The notes: generated by a model from the letters alone, not told the origin. A stretch of 64,000 nucleotides of DNA from Gillisella vitis (GCA_009744235.1 WPHV01000005.1:1-64000); one strand, 5' to 3'; shown: positions 45,173 to 54,303, counted from the first letter of the stretch. Numbers and translations: made by a program.

Positions 45173-45844
45173 TCAGCCGAAGGCGCTCCCCAGGAAAGTC
45201 GTGGCCCTCTTTGAGGTCGATCTGCTATTGATATAAATGGCTTCATCGAGGATATCGAGGACTTCGCTATAGGATGATGTGGCCCGCAGATCCGGCGCGG
45301 CCAGCAGCGTCGCCATCGAGGGCTGAAACAGCACGCCATAGGTCGCCGCACGGATCATTGAGATGTCGTTCAAAGCGTCGCCCATTGCAAAATGAGCGCA
45401 CCCCTCGGTATCGACGGCGTCGAAGCAGAGATGTTTTCCGGCCAGCCCATTCCAGAAGTCGAAGCCGGTAATAACATCCTCGTCATTGGTCTGAAAACTG
45501 TGGCAGAGGACCTGATCAGCAGCAATCTGCTCGATAAAATGCCGGTTCATCGGGCTAAAAGAATCCGAGACGATCACCACACGCCCGCGTTGCTTGAGTG
45601 CGGCGAGGAATTCCACCGCCCCATTGAACAGATCGAGTTCCGCGACACTGGCGCAGATTTCGGCCAGGGTAACGTGGTGATCGGCCAGATACTTGATCCG
45701 CTGGTCCAGCAATTGTCGGTAATCGGGAATTTCCCGCGTGGTCGCCTGGAGTTCGGGAATTCCGAACGACTTAGCGATATGCGGCCACATTTCCGGCACG
45801 AGAACGCCTTCGAGATCGATGAAGGAACAGATGGATTCGGTCAT
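45173..45844 (-). CDS. thrH: HAD-family phosphatase, ThrH-like
   Basis: 223 residues. CSFIDLEGVLVPEMWPHIAKSFGI, ATTREIPDYRQLLDQRI and FNGAVEFLAAL closely follow Pseudomonas ThrH, a HAD enzyme with phosphoserine phosphatase and phosphoserine:homoserine phosphotransferase activity. VVIVSDSF and GDALNDISMI are HAD motifs II and IV. ATG 45844 overlaps the LysE stop by four bases (ATGA), so it is the third gene of the 2OG-oxygenase/LysE operon. In this setting it may act on a phosphorylated amino acid rather than in threonine synthesis. Confidence 0.82.
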   Translation of the reverse strand: MTESICSFIDLEGVLVPEMWPHIAKSFGIPELQATTREIPDYRQLLDQRIKYLADHHVTLAEICASVAELDLFNGAVEFLAALKQRGRVVIVSDSFSPMNRHFIEQIAADQVLCHSFQTNDEDVITGFDFWNGLAGKHLCFDAVDTEGCAHFAMGDALNDISMIRAATYGVLFQPSMATLLAAPDLRATSSYSEVLDILDEAIYINSRSTSKRATTFLGSAFG

Positions 45845-46470
45845 TGCGCGCCACTCCCCAAGGTGCCCGCGGTGAAGAGAATGGCCCCCAGCGAGGCGAG
45901 CACAACCCCGATCAGGATATTGAATAGACGCTGGCGACGTAGCACCACGGTTCGAATGGCCGGGTTGGACAGAAAGGTCGAAACGGATGCGAACCACAGC
46001 AAATGCGACAGGGAAATGAACAGGCCCCAGAGCAATTGGTGAGACAGCGGCGTGTCCTTGCCGATGAATTGCGTGTAGAGGCTGATCACGAAAATCGACG
46101 TTTTCGGATTGAGACCATTGGTCAGAATGCCGGTCATCATTTCCCGGCCCATGGATCTGTCGCTGGGAACCAGACTGCCTTCGACATCGCGTATCTTGCT
46201 GAAGGCCGTGGCCAGGCCCGCATAGACCAGATAGGCCGCGCCGACGAATTTAATGATATCCAGAATATTGGGGAAAATATGCTGGATAATCGCAATGCCG
46301 AACATGGCATAGATCACATGAAACCAGCAGGCGATGGCAATGCCCATCGACGCTGCAAGCCCGGATTTGCGGCCATAGAGAAAACTATTGCGCGATACCA
46401 TGGCAAAATCCGCGCCGGGGCTGAGAACGGCCAGCCAGGTTATCGAAGCAATCAGAAGTATTTGTTCCAT
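45841..46470 (-). CDS. LysE/RhtB-family exporter in the 2OG-oxygenase operon
   Basis: 209 residues with about six spans. ILLIASITWLAVLSPGADFAMVSRNSFLYGRKSGLAASMGIAIA is the LysE N-terminal signature and LTNGLNPKTSIFVISLY the central one. ATG 46470 is preferred to an upstream in-frame start; GGAG lies about 11 bases before it. It lies 60 bases behind the dioxygenase gene and overlaps thrH by ATGA. By analogy with Bacillus, where an isoleucine hydroxylase gene is linked to an RhtA exporter, it may export a hydroxylated amino acid. Confidence 0.9.
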   Translation of the reverse strand: MEQILLIASITWLAVLSPGADFAMVSRNSFLYGRKSGLAASMGIAIACWFHVIYAMFGIAIIQHIFPNILDIIKFVGAAYLVYAGLATAFSKIRDVEGSLVPSDRSMGREMMTGILTNGLNPKTSIFVISLYTQFIGKDTPLSHQLLWGLFISLSHLLWFASVSTFLSNPAIRTVVLRRQRLFNILIGVVLASLGAILFTAGTLGSGAQ

Positions 46471-46530
46471 AAATATGTGGGCTCCGGCTCCGGCAACAGC
46501 CGCGCGGTTCCGCGCGGCTGACATCTGCAT

Positions 46531-47289
46531 TTATTTTCGGCGGAAGGTCAGGACCAGAACATCGCGCAGGCCTTGTTGGTCGGGATCGAGCTTGGTGATT
46601 GGCGTTACGCCATGGGCAACGCGTTCATCATTGACAATGGCAGCATCGAAGGGGTCCGTCAGCGTAAATTCCGCCAGCTTGACGCCGTCCCGATCCAGAA
46701 TGGAGGTTTCGCCTCCAACAATATTCTGCCGGTTGATGAGCACCATCAGCACGAAATCCACACCATCGCGGTGAACACCTTCAGGTGTTGGCTTGCCACC
46801 GGTCTGCACAGCCTCAATGCGGAACTGATGCAATTCGACATGCCATGTCGAAAAAGGCGACAGGGCGCCAAAGGTGGAAGAGGCGAACGAGAAAATCGCC
46901 TGCATCACCGGATTTTCAATGGTCGATGCCAATACCGGCTCGAAATGGCGCTCAATGCCGCCATTCAGAGGATTGTAGGAGGTCGTCTGGAAATGCGGCT
47001 GATGCTTTTCGAGACTGACGGGCCCGCCCTTAGGCGCGCCCGTCAGGGTTGCGTGCCGGCGAAGGCGATATTTGCCGCCGTCGGCCATATAGGTATCCGG
47101 CTTAAGATCATCCCAGGATGCCTGAAAATCAGCAATATCCTGGCTGCTAAAATGGCTTTGATGAATGACATTGAGAAAATTGTTGCCTTCAAGAAACACA
47201 AAATCGAAGTCATGCAACTGTTGGCAGACATCGATATTGGTCACATTGGCCGGATCGCTGTGCTTTAAAACTGTAATATTGCCTTGCAT
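46531..47289 (-). CDS. 2-oxoglutarate/Fe(II) dioxygenase, amino-acid-hydroxylase-like (PF10014 type)
   Basis: About 252 residues from ATG 47289, which has GGAG nine bases upstream; ATG 47310 would add seven residues. The iron triad is visible as HRDGVDF (H-x-D) and a distal H in VNDERVAHGVTPI, followed by RDVLVLTFRRK with the arginine that binds 2-oxoglutarate. IGGET-like VGGETSILDRDG lies between. This layout is that of the L-isoleucine dioxygenase (IDO) family, which hydroxylates free aliphatic amino acids. It heads an operon with a LysE exporter and a ThrH-like phosphatase, divergent from a LysR regulator. Confidence 0.82.
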   Translation of the reverse strand: MQGNITVLKHSDPANVTNIDVCQQLHDFDFVFLEGNNFLNVIHQSHFSSQDIADFQASWDDLKPDTYMADGGKYRLRRHATLTGAPKGGPVSLEKHQPHFQTTSYNPLNGGIERHFEPVLASTIENPVMQAIFSFASSTFGALSPFSTWHVELHQFRIEAVQTGGKPTPEGVHRDGVDFVLMVLINRQNIVGGETSILDRDGVKLAEFTLTDPFDAAIVNDERVAHGVTPITKLDPDQQGLRDVLVLTFRRK

Positions 47290-47404
47290 TGAAAATGGCT
47301 CCGATTTCATCGGCGTAACCCGCCGACACCGATTATCAATCATATGTTGTGTTTCGTGAAAACCGATATATTTTCGAGCAAACGCGTGAGGTAAATTCAC
47401 ACAT

Positions 47405-48355
47405 ATGTCCGACAATTCCGAATTCAGATCCAGGATGGCGCGCCTGCCGCAATTGGGGGCTTTGAAGGCCTTTTCGGTGGCGGCGCGGTATGAAAGTTTT
47501 GTGCTCGCGGCCCGGGAATTGCACGTTACACATGGGGCAATCAGCAAGCAGGTCAAGAATCTGGAGGAAAGTCTGGGCGAGCCGCTGTTCCTGCGTCGCA
47601 ACCGAGCGGTCTTCCTGACGGAGCGGGGTCGTCAATTGGCGGCCAGGCTTGCCTCCGTGTTCCAGGATCTGGAAAATGTCGTCACGGATTTTCGCAGCAA
47701 TGCCTATGCCCAACCCCTGATCGTCTCCTGCGAACCAACGCTCTGCCTGAAATTCCTCATCCCAAACCTTGGCGATCTGAAAGAAAGGACCGGTCTGGAT
47801 GTCAAGGTTCTCGCAGCGGGCGGAAAAATCGATTTTCGCCGCGATCACGTCGATCTTGCCGTGCGGCGCAACGATTTTGCCATAGACCCCCGCCTGCATG
47901 TGAGGGAGCTGGCGCCGGAAGCGATGGGCATGGTCTGCACGCCGCAGGTGGCGGCTGACCTCAGCAAAGCGCCTCGCCCCAGCGTGCCTGCTCTGCATAC
48001 CCGCTCGCGCCCCGATGCCTGGCTGAACTGGTGCAAGACCCAGCCAGGGACCCGCAAGTTCAACTCGGACATTTTCTACGAGCATTTCTATCTGGCCCTT
48101 GAGGCGGCGATGGCCGGCCAAGGCGTCGCACTGGCATCGATCCATATGGTGACGACGGATATGGCAGCCGGACGACTGGCCGCGCTCGGTGCGTTTCATG
48201 AGGATGGCACCCATTATCTCGCCGTCTCCAATAGCGATTTTGCCGCCGACGAAAGACGGCTGGTGTTTACCGACTGGCTGTCACGACGCATGCGCGCCCA
48301 TCTGGCGCAGGCATCCACTGCGCGCCAGACCGCAGAAACCCGGCATCTGCCATAG
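47405..48355 (+). CDS. LysR-family regulator (GcvA-like), divergent from the dioxygenase operon
   Basis: 316 residues. HTH region LPQLGALKAFSVAARYESFVLAARELHVTHGAISKQVKNLEESLGEPLF, then the effector domain (VSCEPTLCLKFLIPNL, VDLAVRRNDF, GQGVALASIHMV). The PQLGALKAF start is typical of GcvA-type regulators of amino-acid genes. It is transcribed away from the 2OG-dioxygenase gene with about 95-115 bases between starts, the classical position of a LysR activator of the neighbouring operon. ATG 47435 is an alternative start. Confidence 0.9.
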   Translation: MSDNSEFRSRMARLPQLGALKAFSVAARYESFVLAARELHVTHGAISKQVKNLEESLGEPLFLRRNRAVFLTERGRQLAARLASVFQDLENVVTDFRSNAYAQPLIVSCEPTLCLKFLIPNLGDLKERTGLDVKVLAAGGKIDFRRDHVDLAVRRNDFAIDPRLHVRELAPEAMGMVCTPQVAADLSKAPRPSVPALHTRSRPDAWLNWCKTQPGTRKFNSDIFYEHFYLALEAAMAGQGVALASIHMVTTDMAAGRLAALGAFHEDGTHYLAVSNSDFAADERRLVFTDWLSRRMRAHLAQASTARQTAETRHLP

Positions 48356-48361
48356 GCATTC

Positions 48362-49381
48362 TCATCCACCAATTTTCGGCGTTTTCAGCCCCTCAAACAC
48401 GGAGGGCGCATTGGGATCGGGCTTTGGCTCCTCTTCCAGAAAATCGGGCACCTGCGTGCCATTGGAATTCATCGAGCCGTAGGCGCCCTTATCCTGCAAG
48501 GCAGAGGGGTCGGTCGGAGCCGTACCGGGATCCTCGCCATCGATCGACAGGTCCGGCTGACCGAGATCGACGGGCGGCTGGGTCTTGATTGGCAGCGGCA
48601 CATAGAGCGAGACGGTGACGATAATGGCAATGACCAGCAGCCAGCTGCCAAGGATGCGCGAGGGAATGTTCAGCCAGGGGCCCTTGAAGCAGCGCAGCAG
48701 AAAGGCCGGAGTGAGGATAATCCACAGGGCCGAAAGCACAGAGGCAATCGCAAAAGACGGAATGCCGACGCCGAAATCGTCCAGGCCGAGAAACAGCGAG
48801 AAGGAAAAGGCAACAACGGCAGCGGATGCCAGCATGGCCCGATCCCGCCAGCGCCCCGAAAGCCAGAGACTGGCGCCGGTGATGGCGACGGCCACCGGCG
48901 CGATCAGGTACAGCACCTGCCCCAGCGCGCTCTCGCGAATGGCGACGAAGATCGGGTCGAAAAACAGCAGCATGACCGATAGCACGGCGAGAAACACGCC
49001 GATGGTGATGGCGAATTGCCGGGCGCTGGGCATCATCGCGCAGGCGACCGCGATGCCCAGCATGGCCAGAACCAGATCATACACCGAGAAGGTGAACAGC
49101 GCGCCAAGCTCGGTAAAGCCATAATCATGCGGCAGGCTTTGCGATACCGCCAGCAGGAACAGGCCGAAACCGGCCAGCAGCGCACTGGCGCGAAAACGAT
49201 CCGTCTTCATAACGCGACGGGCTTGCGCCCAGGTGTCATTACCGGACGCAGGAACGGCCTTGCCCTGCCCCTCGCGTTGCGGCTTGGTAGAATGAGAGCC
49301 ATGCGGCGGCGTGTCGCGGCCCTTCTGGCGGCGTTTGCGGGAGGTGGGCGCCGTGGAGGATGTCCGGTGCGTGTCGTTCAT
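48362..49381 (-). CDS. Polytopic membrane protein of unknown function
   Basis: 339 residues. A basic, Ser/Thr-rich N-terminal 55 residues (RKRRQKGRDTPPHGSHSTK) precede about seven membrane spans (residues 65-270). A proline- and acid-rich C-terminal tail (PPVDLGQPDLSIDGEDPGTAPTDPS, EEEPKPDPNAP) follows. No domain is recognised. The asymmetric tails suggest protein-protein contact on the membrane faces. Transcribed alone, convergent with the LysR gene. Confidence 0.75.
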   Translation of the reverse strand: MNDTHRTSSTAPTSRKRRQKGRDTPPHGSHSTKPQREGQGKAVPASGNDTWAQARRVMKTDRFRASALLAGFGLFLLAVSQSLPHDYGFTELGALFTFSVYDLVLAMLGIAVACAMMPSARQFAITIGVFLAVLSVMLLFFDPIFVAIRESALGQVLYLIAPVAVAITGASLWLSGRWRDRAMLASAAVVAFSFSLFLGLDDFGVGIPSFAIASVLSALWIILTPAFLLRCFKGPWLNIPSRILGSWLLVIAIIVTVSLYVPLPIKTQPPVDLGQPDLSIDGEDPGTAPTDPSALQDKGAYGSMNSNGTQVPDFLEEEPKPDPNAPSVFEGLKTPKIGG

Positions 49382-49467
49382 CGGGCCTGGCCTTTGCGAG
49401 TGTGACGACCCGGCCTATCTCACAATCAAGGCAATTTGTCACCCACGCGGCTCTTCATCATGCCTTT

Positions 49468-49507
49468 ACAGCGCCGTGCGTTTTATAAAACGCACAAAGG
49501 ACGCTGT
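49468..49507. repeat. Second copy of the CGTTTTATAAAACG palindromic repeat
   Basis: ACAGCG-cc-GTGCGTTTTATAAAACGCAC-aaagga-CGCTGT: a perfect 20-base core palindrome (49476-49495) with flanking complementary arms. It shares the core with the element at 45101-45132. Confidence 0.7.
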
Positions 49508-49520
49508 AACACTTTAAATC

Positions 49521-49568
49521 TGCTGCATAATTCCTTAAATCGATTCCGATTTAAGGAATTATGCAGCA
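49521..49568. repeat. Large perfect palindrome (22-base arms), dispersed repeat
   Basis: Left arm 49521-49542 (TGCTGCATAATTCCTTAAAT, then CG), loop ATTC, right arm 49547-49568, perfectly complementary over 22 bases. A diverged half copy lies at 20386-20405. It starts ten bases past the stop of the TadG-like gene and may also end its transcript. Confidence 0.8.
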
Positions 49569-49578
49569 ACCGTACGGT

Positions 49579-51030
49579 TCAGTGCGTCAGCCGCACCGTG
49601 CTACCGATGATGTTCTTGGAGATTGCCGTATAGACATCCTTGATATTGGTGGTGGAGGCGCTGAAGTAATATTTGGTGCCGCTGGAGCAGGTCTGCAAAT
49701 TCTGGACATCGGCTTCCGAACTATAGGAAATCGCGTAAATCTCGATACTGTTGGATTTGATCGAGTCGCAGGTGGTCAAAAGCGCACTGGTGGCGGTATC
49801 GTTGCAGGATTTCGTGCGGTTTTTATCGCAGATCCAGTCCAGCTTTTCGGTACTGCTCTTGGCAGGGTCTGTAGAACCGAATTTCACATTCATCTCGCCA
49901 TCGGTCATGAAGACGATGACCTTTTTGACCTTTTCGGAATAATCGGCGGGCGAGGTCCCACCCCCCCATGCAGAGCGCCATTTCGGCGACAGCGTGTACC
50001 AGCCAGCCAGCATTCCGGCATCAAGCCGGGTGGAGCCTTCCGACGTCATGTCCGCCACCGCGCTTTGCAACGTGCTAAAGCTCGATGTCAGGGAAACGAT
50101 GGGCGGTGGACAAAAACTGGTGGAAGATCCGCTATTGGAATCCTGGGCCACGAAAGCCTCGGTGCTGGGTGGCGCATCACTCAGACCGTAGGTGCCGATG
50201 GCACCATTATCCTTCATTTCCACGTCGGCGCGCGGCTCGACGCAGCCGATCCAATAATAGTTACTGGAGGTATAGGCGAGCGTCGTGACATTATCGATCC
50301 ACTGGCTGAAACTATATTTCGAGTCCTTATAATAGGACTTGGGATCGGTCCAACGGCTAGGCACGGCAGCATTGCCGCCATGGGCCTTCAACCAGTCCTT
50401 ATGGGGGAGGCCGATGTTGAAACGGCTGGAAAACGGCGCGATGGCGATCTTGCTGCGCTTGGCAACCGTGGCATCATTGGCAAAGGAGGTCAAAAAGCTC
50501 TTCACCGCCGTCTGCATCGGCACAAAACGGCCTTCCTCGATCATCGAGCTGGAGACGTCGAGCACCAGGGACACTTCGAGATCAATATTGCCCGGCAGCG
50601 CTGCACAGGATTTGGCCGAGACATCTACGGTCTTGACGCCAGCGAGCTGCATGAAACTGGTCGGCACGCCCTCGCCAACGACAATGCAAATTTCCTTGCC
50701 GTCCGCCGACAAGGTCGGCCCACTCAACCGCTTGGGCACCGCGGCGGTATCAACGTCATTGGAACCCTGATCCGCCAATTTGGACTCGAGATAGCTGTCG
50801 ATCCCCGCCGCAAGGGCGTCGACGCCGGAAGACGAGGAATAGCTCGACGCCGCAGCCAGGATAGCCGAATCGGCGGTCACCTGAATATCATTGCGATGAT
50901 CGCGTGCCGAACTGTAATCTACCGCCGCACCGACAGCCAGAAGCAACGGCATAAGCAAAATAGCCGACATGACGGCGAAATTGCCCTTGTCATCGGCGAG
51001 AAGCTTTGAAACTGTATCTTTAAGGCGCAT
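49579..51030 (-). CDS. TadG-like pilus-assembly/VWA-domain protein
   Basis: About 483 residues. KGNFAVMSAILLMPLLLAVGAAVDYSSARDHRNDIQ is the TadE/TadG N-terminal membrane segment with the conserved G-N-F-A-V start. A von Willebrand A domain follows, with MIDAS motif DVSSSM and VIFMTDGEMN. Family members anchor in the inner membrane and help assemble Flp/Tad pili or the cell envelope. No other tad/cpa gene is present in this window, so it is an orphan. ATG 51030 is chosen; a TTG three codons upstream is possible. Confidence 0.88.
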   Translation of the reverse strand: MRLKDTVSKLLADDKGNFAVMSAILLMPLLLAVGAAVDYSSARDHRNDIQVTADSAILAAASSYSSSSGVDALAAGIDSYLESKLADQGSNDVDTAAVPKRLSGPTLSADGKEICIVVGEGVPTSFMQLAGVKTVDVSAKSCAALPGNIDLEVSLVLDVSSSMIEEGRFVPMQTAVKSFLTSFANDATVAKRSKIAIAPFSSRFNIGLPHKDWLKAHGGNAAVPSRWTDPKSYYKDSKYSFSQWIDNVTTLAYTSSNYYWIGCVEPRADVEMKDNGAIGTYGLSDAPPSTEAFVAQDSNSGSSTSFCPPPIVSLTSSFSTLQSAVADMTSEGSTRLDAGMLAGWYTLSPKWRSAWGGGTSPADYSEKVKKVIVFMTDGEMNVKFGSTDPAKSSTEKLDWICDKNRTKSCNDTATSALLTTCDSIKSNSIEIYAISYSSEADVQNLQTCSSGTKYYFSASTTNIKDVYTAISKNIIGSTVRLTH

Positions 51031-51195
51031 TTTACCCAACCATGTGTTGAAGCCTCCGGGACATCAGTCCTGACCTTCAATCCTTGTTGGGTAACTGTTT
51101 TATAAAACCATTTAAAACAAAGCCGAAATCTAATTGATAAAATGCAACTCAACAGGCAATTTTGTGCCGAAACGGCGAATAAACATACGGTAGCT

Positions 51196-53880
51196 TCAAA
51201 CTTCCTTCGCCATGAGGCGCCTCTGCTTGATGCTTGCCTGGGCGGCGGACAGCCGGGCGATCGGCACCCGGAAGGGTGAGCATGAGACGTAATCCAGCCC
51301 GACATCCTCGCAGAAATGAATCGAGGCCGGGTCGCCGCCATGTTCGCCGCAAATGCCGAGCTTCATATCGGGCCGGGTCTGGCGACCGCGCTCGGCGGCC
51401 ATGCGGATCAACTCGCCGACCCCATCGAAATCCAATGAGATAAACGGATCGCGCTCAATAATCCCTTTGCGCTGATAGGTCGGAATGAAGGCGGCCGCAT
51501 CATCGCGTGACATGCCGAACGTGGTCTGGGTCAGGTCATTGGTGCCGAAGGAAAAGAATTCGGCAGCCTCGGCAATCACATGGGCGCGGATGGCGGCACG
51601 CGGCAGCTCGATCATCGTGCCGACCAGATAGGAGATTTCCAGCTTGCCTTCACGCATCACTTCAGAGGCAATCCGGTCGATCACACCCTTCACATAATCG
51701 AGCTCTGAGCGCAGCCCGACCAGCGGCACCATGATTTCAGGCACGACCGGCGCGCCGGTCTCAAGGCCTGCGGCAACGGCGGCTTCGAAAATTGCCCGCG
51801 CCTGCATTTCGGCTATTTCCGGATAGGAAATCGCCAACCGGCAGCCGCGATGGCCGAGCATGGGGTTGAATTCGTGCAAAGCCTCGACCCGCTGCGCCAG
51901 CGCGCGCGGCTCCATGCCCATCGCCACCGCCACCTCGGCGATTTCCTTGACGGTCTTCGGCAGGAATTCATGCAATGGCGGATCGAGCAGCCGGATCGTC
52001 ACCGGCAGGCCATGCATGATGGTGAACAGCTCGGTAAAGTCCGAGCGCTGCATCGGCAGCAGCTTGTCGAGGGCAGCCCGGCGACCCGCTTCGTTTTCAG
52101 CAAGAATCATTTCGCGCATCACATGAATGCGCTCGCCTTCGAAAAACATGTGTTCGGTACGGCAAAGGCCGATGCCCTCGGCGCCGAAAGAACGGGCGGC
52201 ACGGGCATCGCCCGGTGTATCGGCATTGGTGCGCACCGTCATGCGCCTGATACGATCGGCCCATTGCATCAGTTTGGCGAAGTCGCCTGATAGTTCCGGT
52301 TGCAGCATCGGCACCGCGCCCTGCAAAACCTGGCCGGAGGAACCATCGATGGTGATGATATCACCCTTCTTCAGCTTGACGCCGACGCCCAGCAGCACAC
52401 CATTGCGGATATCGACCCGCATGCTGCCCGCACCGGCCACGCAGGGAATGCCCATGCCCCGCGCCACCACCGCCGCATGGCTGGTCATGCCGCCACGGGT
52501 GGTCAGGATCGCTTCGGCGGCATGCATGCCGTGAATGTCCTCCGGGCTGGTTTCCATGCGCACCAGAATAACCTTGCGGCCTTCTTCCTTGGCGCTGACA
52601 GCATCTTCGGCGGTAAAGACGATTTCGCCGGTGGCCGCCCCCGGTGACGCCGGCAGGCCGGAGCCGATCACATCACGCGCCACGCGCGGATCGATGGTGG
52701 GATGCAAAAGCTGGTCCAGCGACGCCGGCTCGATGCGCGACACCGCCTCGTCCTCGTCGATCAGCCCTTCCGCCACCATATCGACAGCGATCTTCATGGC
52801 CGCCTTGGTGGTGCGCTTGCCGGAGCGGGTCTGCAACATCCATAGCTTGCCGCGCTCAATGGTAAATTCCACATCCTGCATGTCGCGGTAATGGGTTTCA
52901 AGCTGCGCGCAGACCGCCGTAAACTCGGCAAAGGCCTTGGGCATCAGCTTTTCCATCGACGGCTTGTCGGAACCGCTTTCCAGCCGCGCCCGCTCACTGA
53001 GGGATTGCGGGGTGCGGATGCCCGCCACCACGTCCTCACCCTGGGCATTGACCAGAAACTCGCCGTAAAGCTGGTTTTCTCCTGTCGACGGATTGCGGGT
53101 AAACGCCACGCCGGTGGCCGAACTGGAGCCGAGATTGCCAAACACCATGGCCTGGATATTGACCGCCGTGCCCCAATGGCCGGGAATATTGTGCAGTTGC
53201 CGATAGGTAATGGCGCGGGCGTTCATCCAGCTGGCAAACACCGCTGCCACCGCCCCCCAAAGCTGAACCGCAGGGTCCTGCGGAAAGGGTTCGCCCAGTT
53301 CATCCTCAATCAATTGCTTGTAGAGGTCAGTCACATGCTGCCATTCATCGGCGCTCAGTTCGGTGTCGAGTTCATGGCCAAACCGGCCTTTTTCATGCTC
53401 AAGGATTTCCTCGAACACTTCATGATCCAGCCCCAGAACGACATCGCCATACATCTGGATGAAGCGGCGGTAACTGTCCCAGGCGAAGCGAGCGTCTCCG
53501 GCGCGATGGGCAAGACCGACCACCGTCTCATCGTTCAGGCCGAGATTGAGCACCGTATCCATCATGCCGGGCATGGAAGTGCGCGCACCCGAGCGCACCG
53601 ACAGAAGCAGGGGATTTTTGGCATTGCCGAACGTGCGTCCGGTCTCGGCTTCAATCAGGTCGATACCGGCCAGCACCTCTGCCTTCATGTCATCAGCCAA
53701 GCTGCGGCCATGGGCGTAGAAATGCGTGCAGGCATCCGTGACAATCGTCAAACCCGGCGGCACGGGCAGGCCGAGACCCGCCATTTCGGCAAGATTGGCA
53801 CCTTTACCGCCCAACTGTTCGACATCGCCAGCGCCGCCCTCAGCCTTGCCGCCGCCGAAGCTGTAGACCCACTTCCCCAT
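51196..53880 (-). CDS. ppdK: Pyruvate, phosphate dikinase
   Basis: 894 residues, the normal length. The N-terminal nucleotide-grasp domain starts KWVYSFGGGKAEG and contains LGGKGANLAEMAGLGLPVPPG. The central phosphohistidine domain has LTTRGGMTSHAAVVARGMGIPCVAG with the catalytic His, and the C-terminal PEP-binding barrel has FGTNDLTQTTFGMSRDD and CGEHGGDPAS with the catalytic Cys. It interconverts pyruvate, ATP and Pi with PEP, AMP and PPi, for gluconeogenesis from C4 acids. ATG 53880 is chosen because the protein then begins like its homologues. Confidence 0.96.
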   Translation of the reverse strand: MGKWVYSFGGGKAEGGAGDVEQLGGKGANLAEMAGLGLPVPPGLTIVTDACTHFYAHGRSLADDMKAEVLAGIDLIEAETGRTFGNAKNPLLLSVRSGARTSMPGMMDTVLNLGLNDETVVGLAHRAGDARFAWDSYRRFIQMYGDVVLGLDHEVFEEILEHEKGRFGHELDTELSADEWQHVTDLYKQLIEDELGEPFPQDPAVQLWGAVAAVFASWMNARAITYRQLHNIPGHWGTAVNIQAMVFGNLGSSSATGVAFTRNPSTGENQLYGEFLVNAQGEDVVAGIRTPQSLSERARLESGSDKPSMEKLMPKAFAEFTAVCAQLETHYRDMQDVEFTIERGKLWMLQTRSGKRTTKAAMKIAVDMVAEGLIDEDEAVSRIEPASLDQLLHPTIDPRVARDVIGSGLPASPGAATGEIVFTAEDAVSAKEEGRKVILVRMETSPEDIHGMHAAEAILTTRGGMTSHAAVVARGMGIPCVAGAGSMRVDIRNGVLLGVGVKLKKGDIITIDGSSGQVLQGAVPMLQPELSGDFAKLMQWADRIRRMTVRTNADTPGDARAARSFGAEGIGLCRTEHMFFEGERIHVMREMILAENEAGRRAALDKLLPMQRSDFTELFTIMHGLPVTIRLLDPPLHEFLPKTVKEIAEVAVAMGMEPRALAQRVEALHEFNPMLGHRGCRLAISYPEIAEMQARAIFEAAVAAGLETGAPVVPEIMVPLVGLRSELDYVKGVIDRIASEVMREGKLEISYLVGTMIELPRAAIRAHVIAEAAEFFSFGTNDLTQTTFGMSRDDAAAFIPTYQRKGIIERDPFISLDFDGVGELIRMAAERGRQTRPDMKLGICGEHGGDPASIHFCEDVGLDYVSCSPFRVPIARLSAAQASIKQRRLMAKEV

Positions 53881-53924
53881 GGTCGTTTTTCTTTCTCCGC
53901 CCGACTGTTGTTGTTTTCGCATCG

Positions 53925-53965
53925 GATTTCCCGAAAACCGGTTCCCACTTTTCGGTCCGATGCTT
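53925..53965. repeat. Rhizobial dispersed repeat with GAAAACCGGTTCCCAC motif
   Basis: The stretch ATTTCCCGAAAACCGGTTCC followed by CACTTTTCGG and CGATGC is a motif I recognise as frequent between genes of Rhizobiaceae. The GAAAACCGGTT part is palindromic. It lies in the upstream region of ppdK. Confidence 0.55.
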
Positions 53966-54150
53966 GTATCCCTCAAAAGACTTAGCGCATTCGTGATCCG
54001 TTGAAAATCTCATAATATCAATCGTATCCCGCATTGCAGCATAATTGCGGCATCCCAGTGTAAAGATCAACGTGTCGAGGCTCGACTTGGCATTGAGCGA
54101 TGGTTGGGACGGGAAAGTGGCCAACGCCTGTTTCGAGGGCGATTTTCTCG

Positions 54151-54211
54151 CTCAACCAATTGATATTTCAAAAATTTGTGACGGAATGTCGCAAATTGGC
54201 TCAACCAATTG
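54151..54211. repeat. Hairpin flanked by 12-bp direct repeats
   Basis: CTCAACCAATTG occurs at 54151-54162 and 54200-54211. Between them AATTTGTGAC (54173-54182) pairs with GTCGCAAATT (54188-54197) around GGAAT. The whole lies about 100 bases before the IalB-like gene. Confidence 0.5.
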
Positions 54212-54303
54212 TGAAGAGAAATTAACGTGTCGGTAACCTCATGGCCGGCTGATTGGGGTAGAGAACGAACAGCGACCCACTCAACCAAAGGAGATTGCCA
54301 GAT

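Larger units (their letters stand above)
53881..54303. other. Intergenic region between ppdK and the IalB-like gene
   Basis: About 420 bases. It contains a rhizobial dispersed repeat (53925-53965), a hairpin at 54173-54197 flanked by 12-base direct repeats, and the promoters of both divergent genes. No coding frame supported. Confidence 0.4.
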
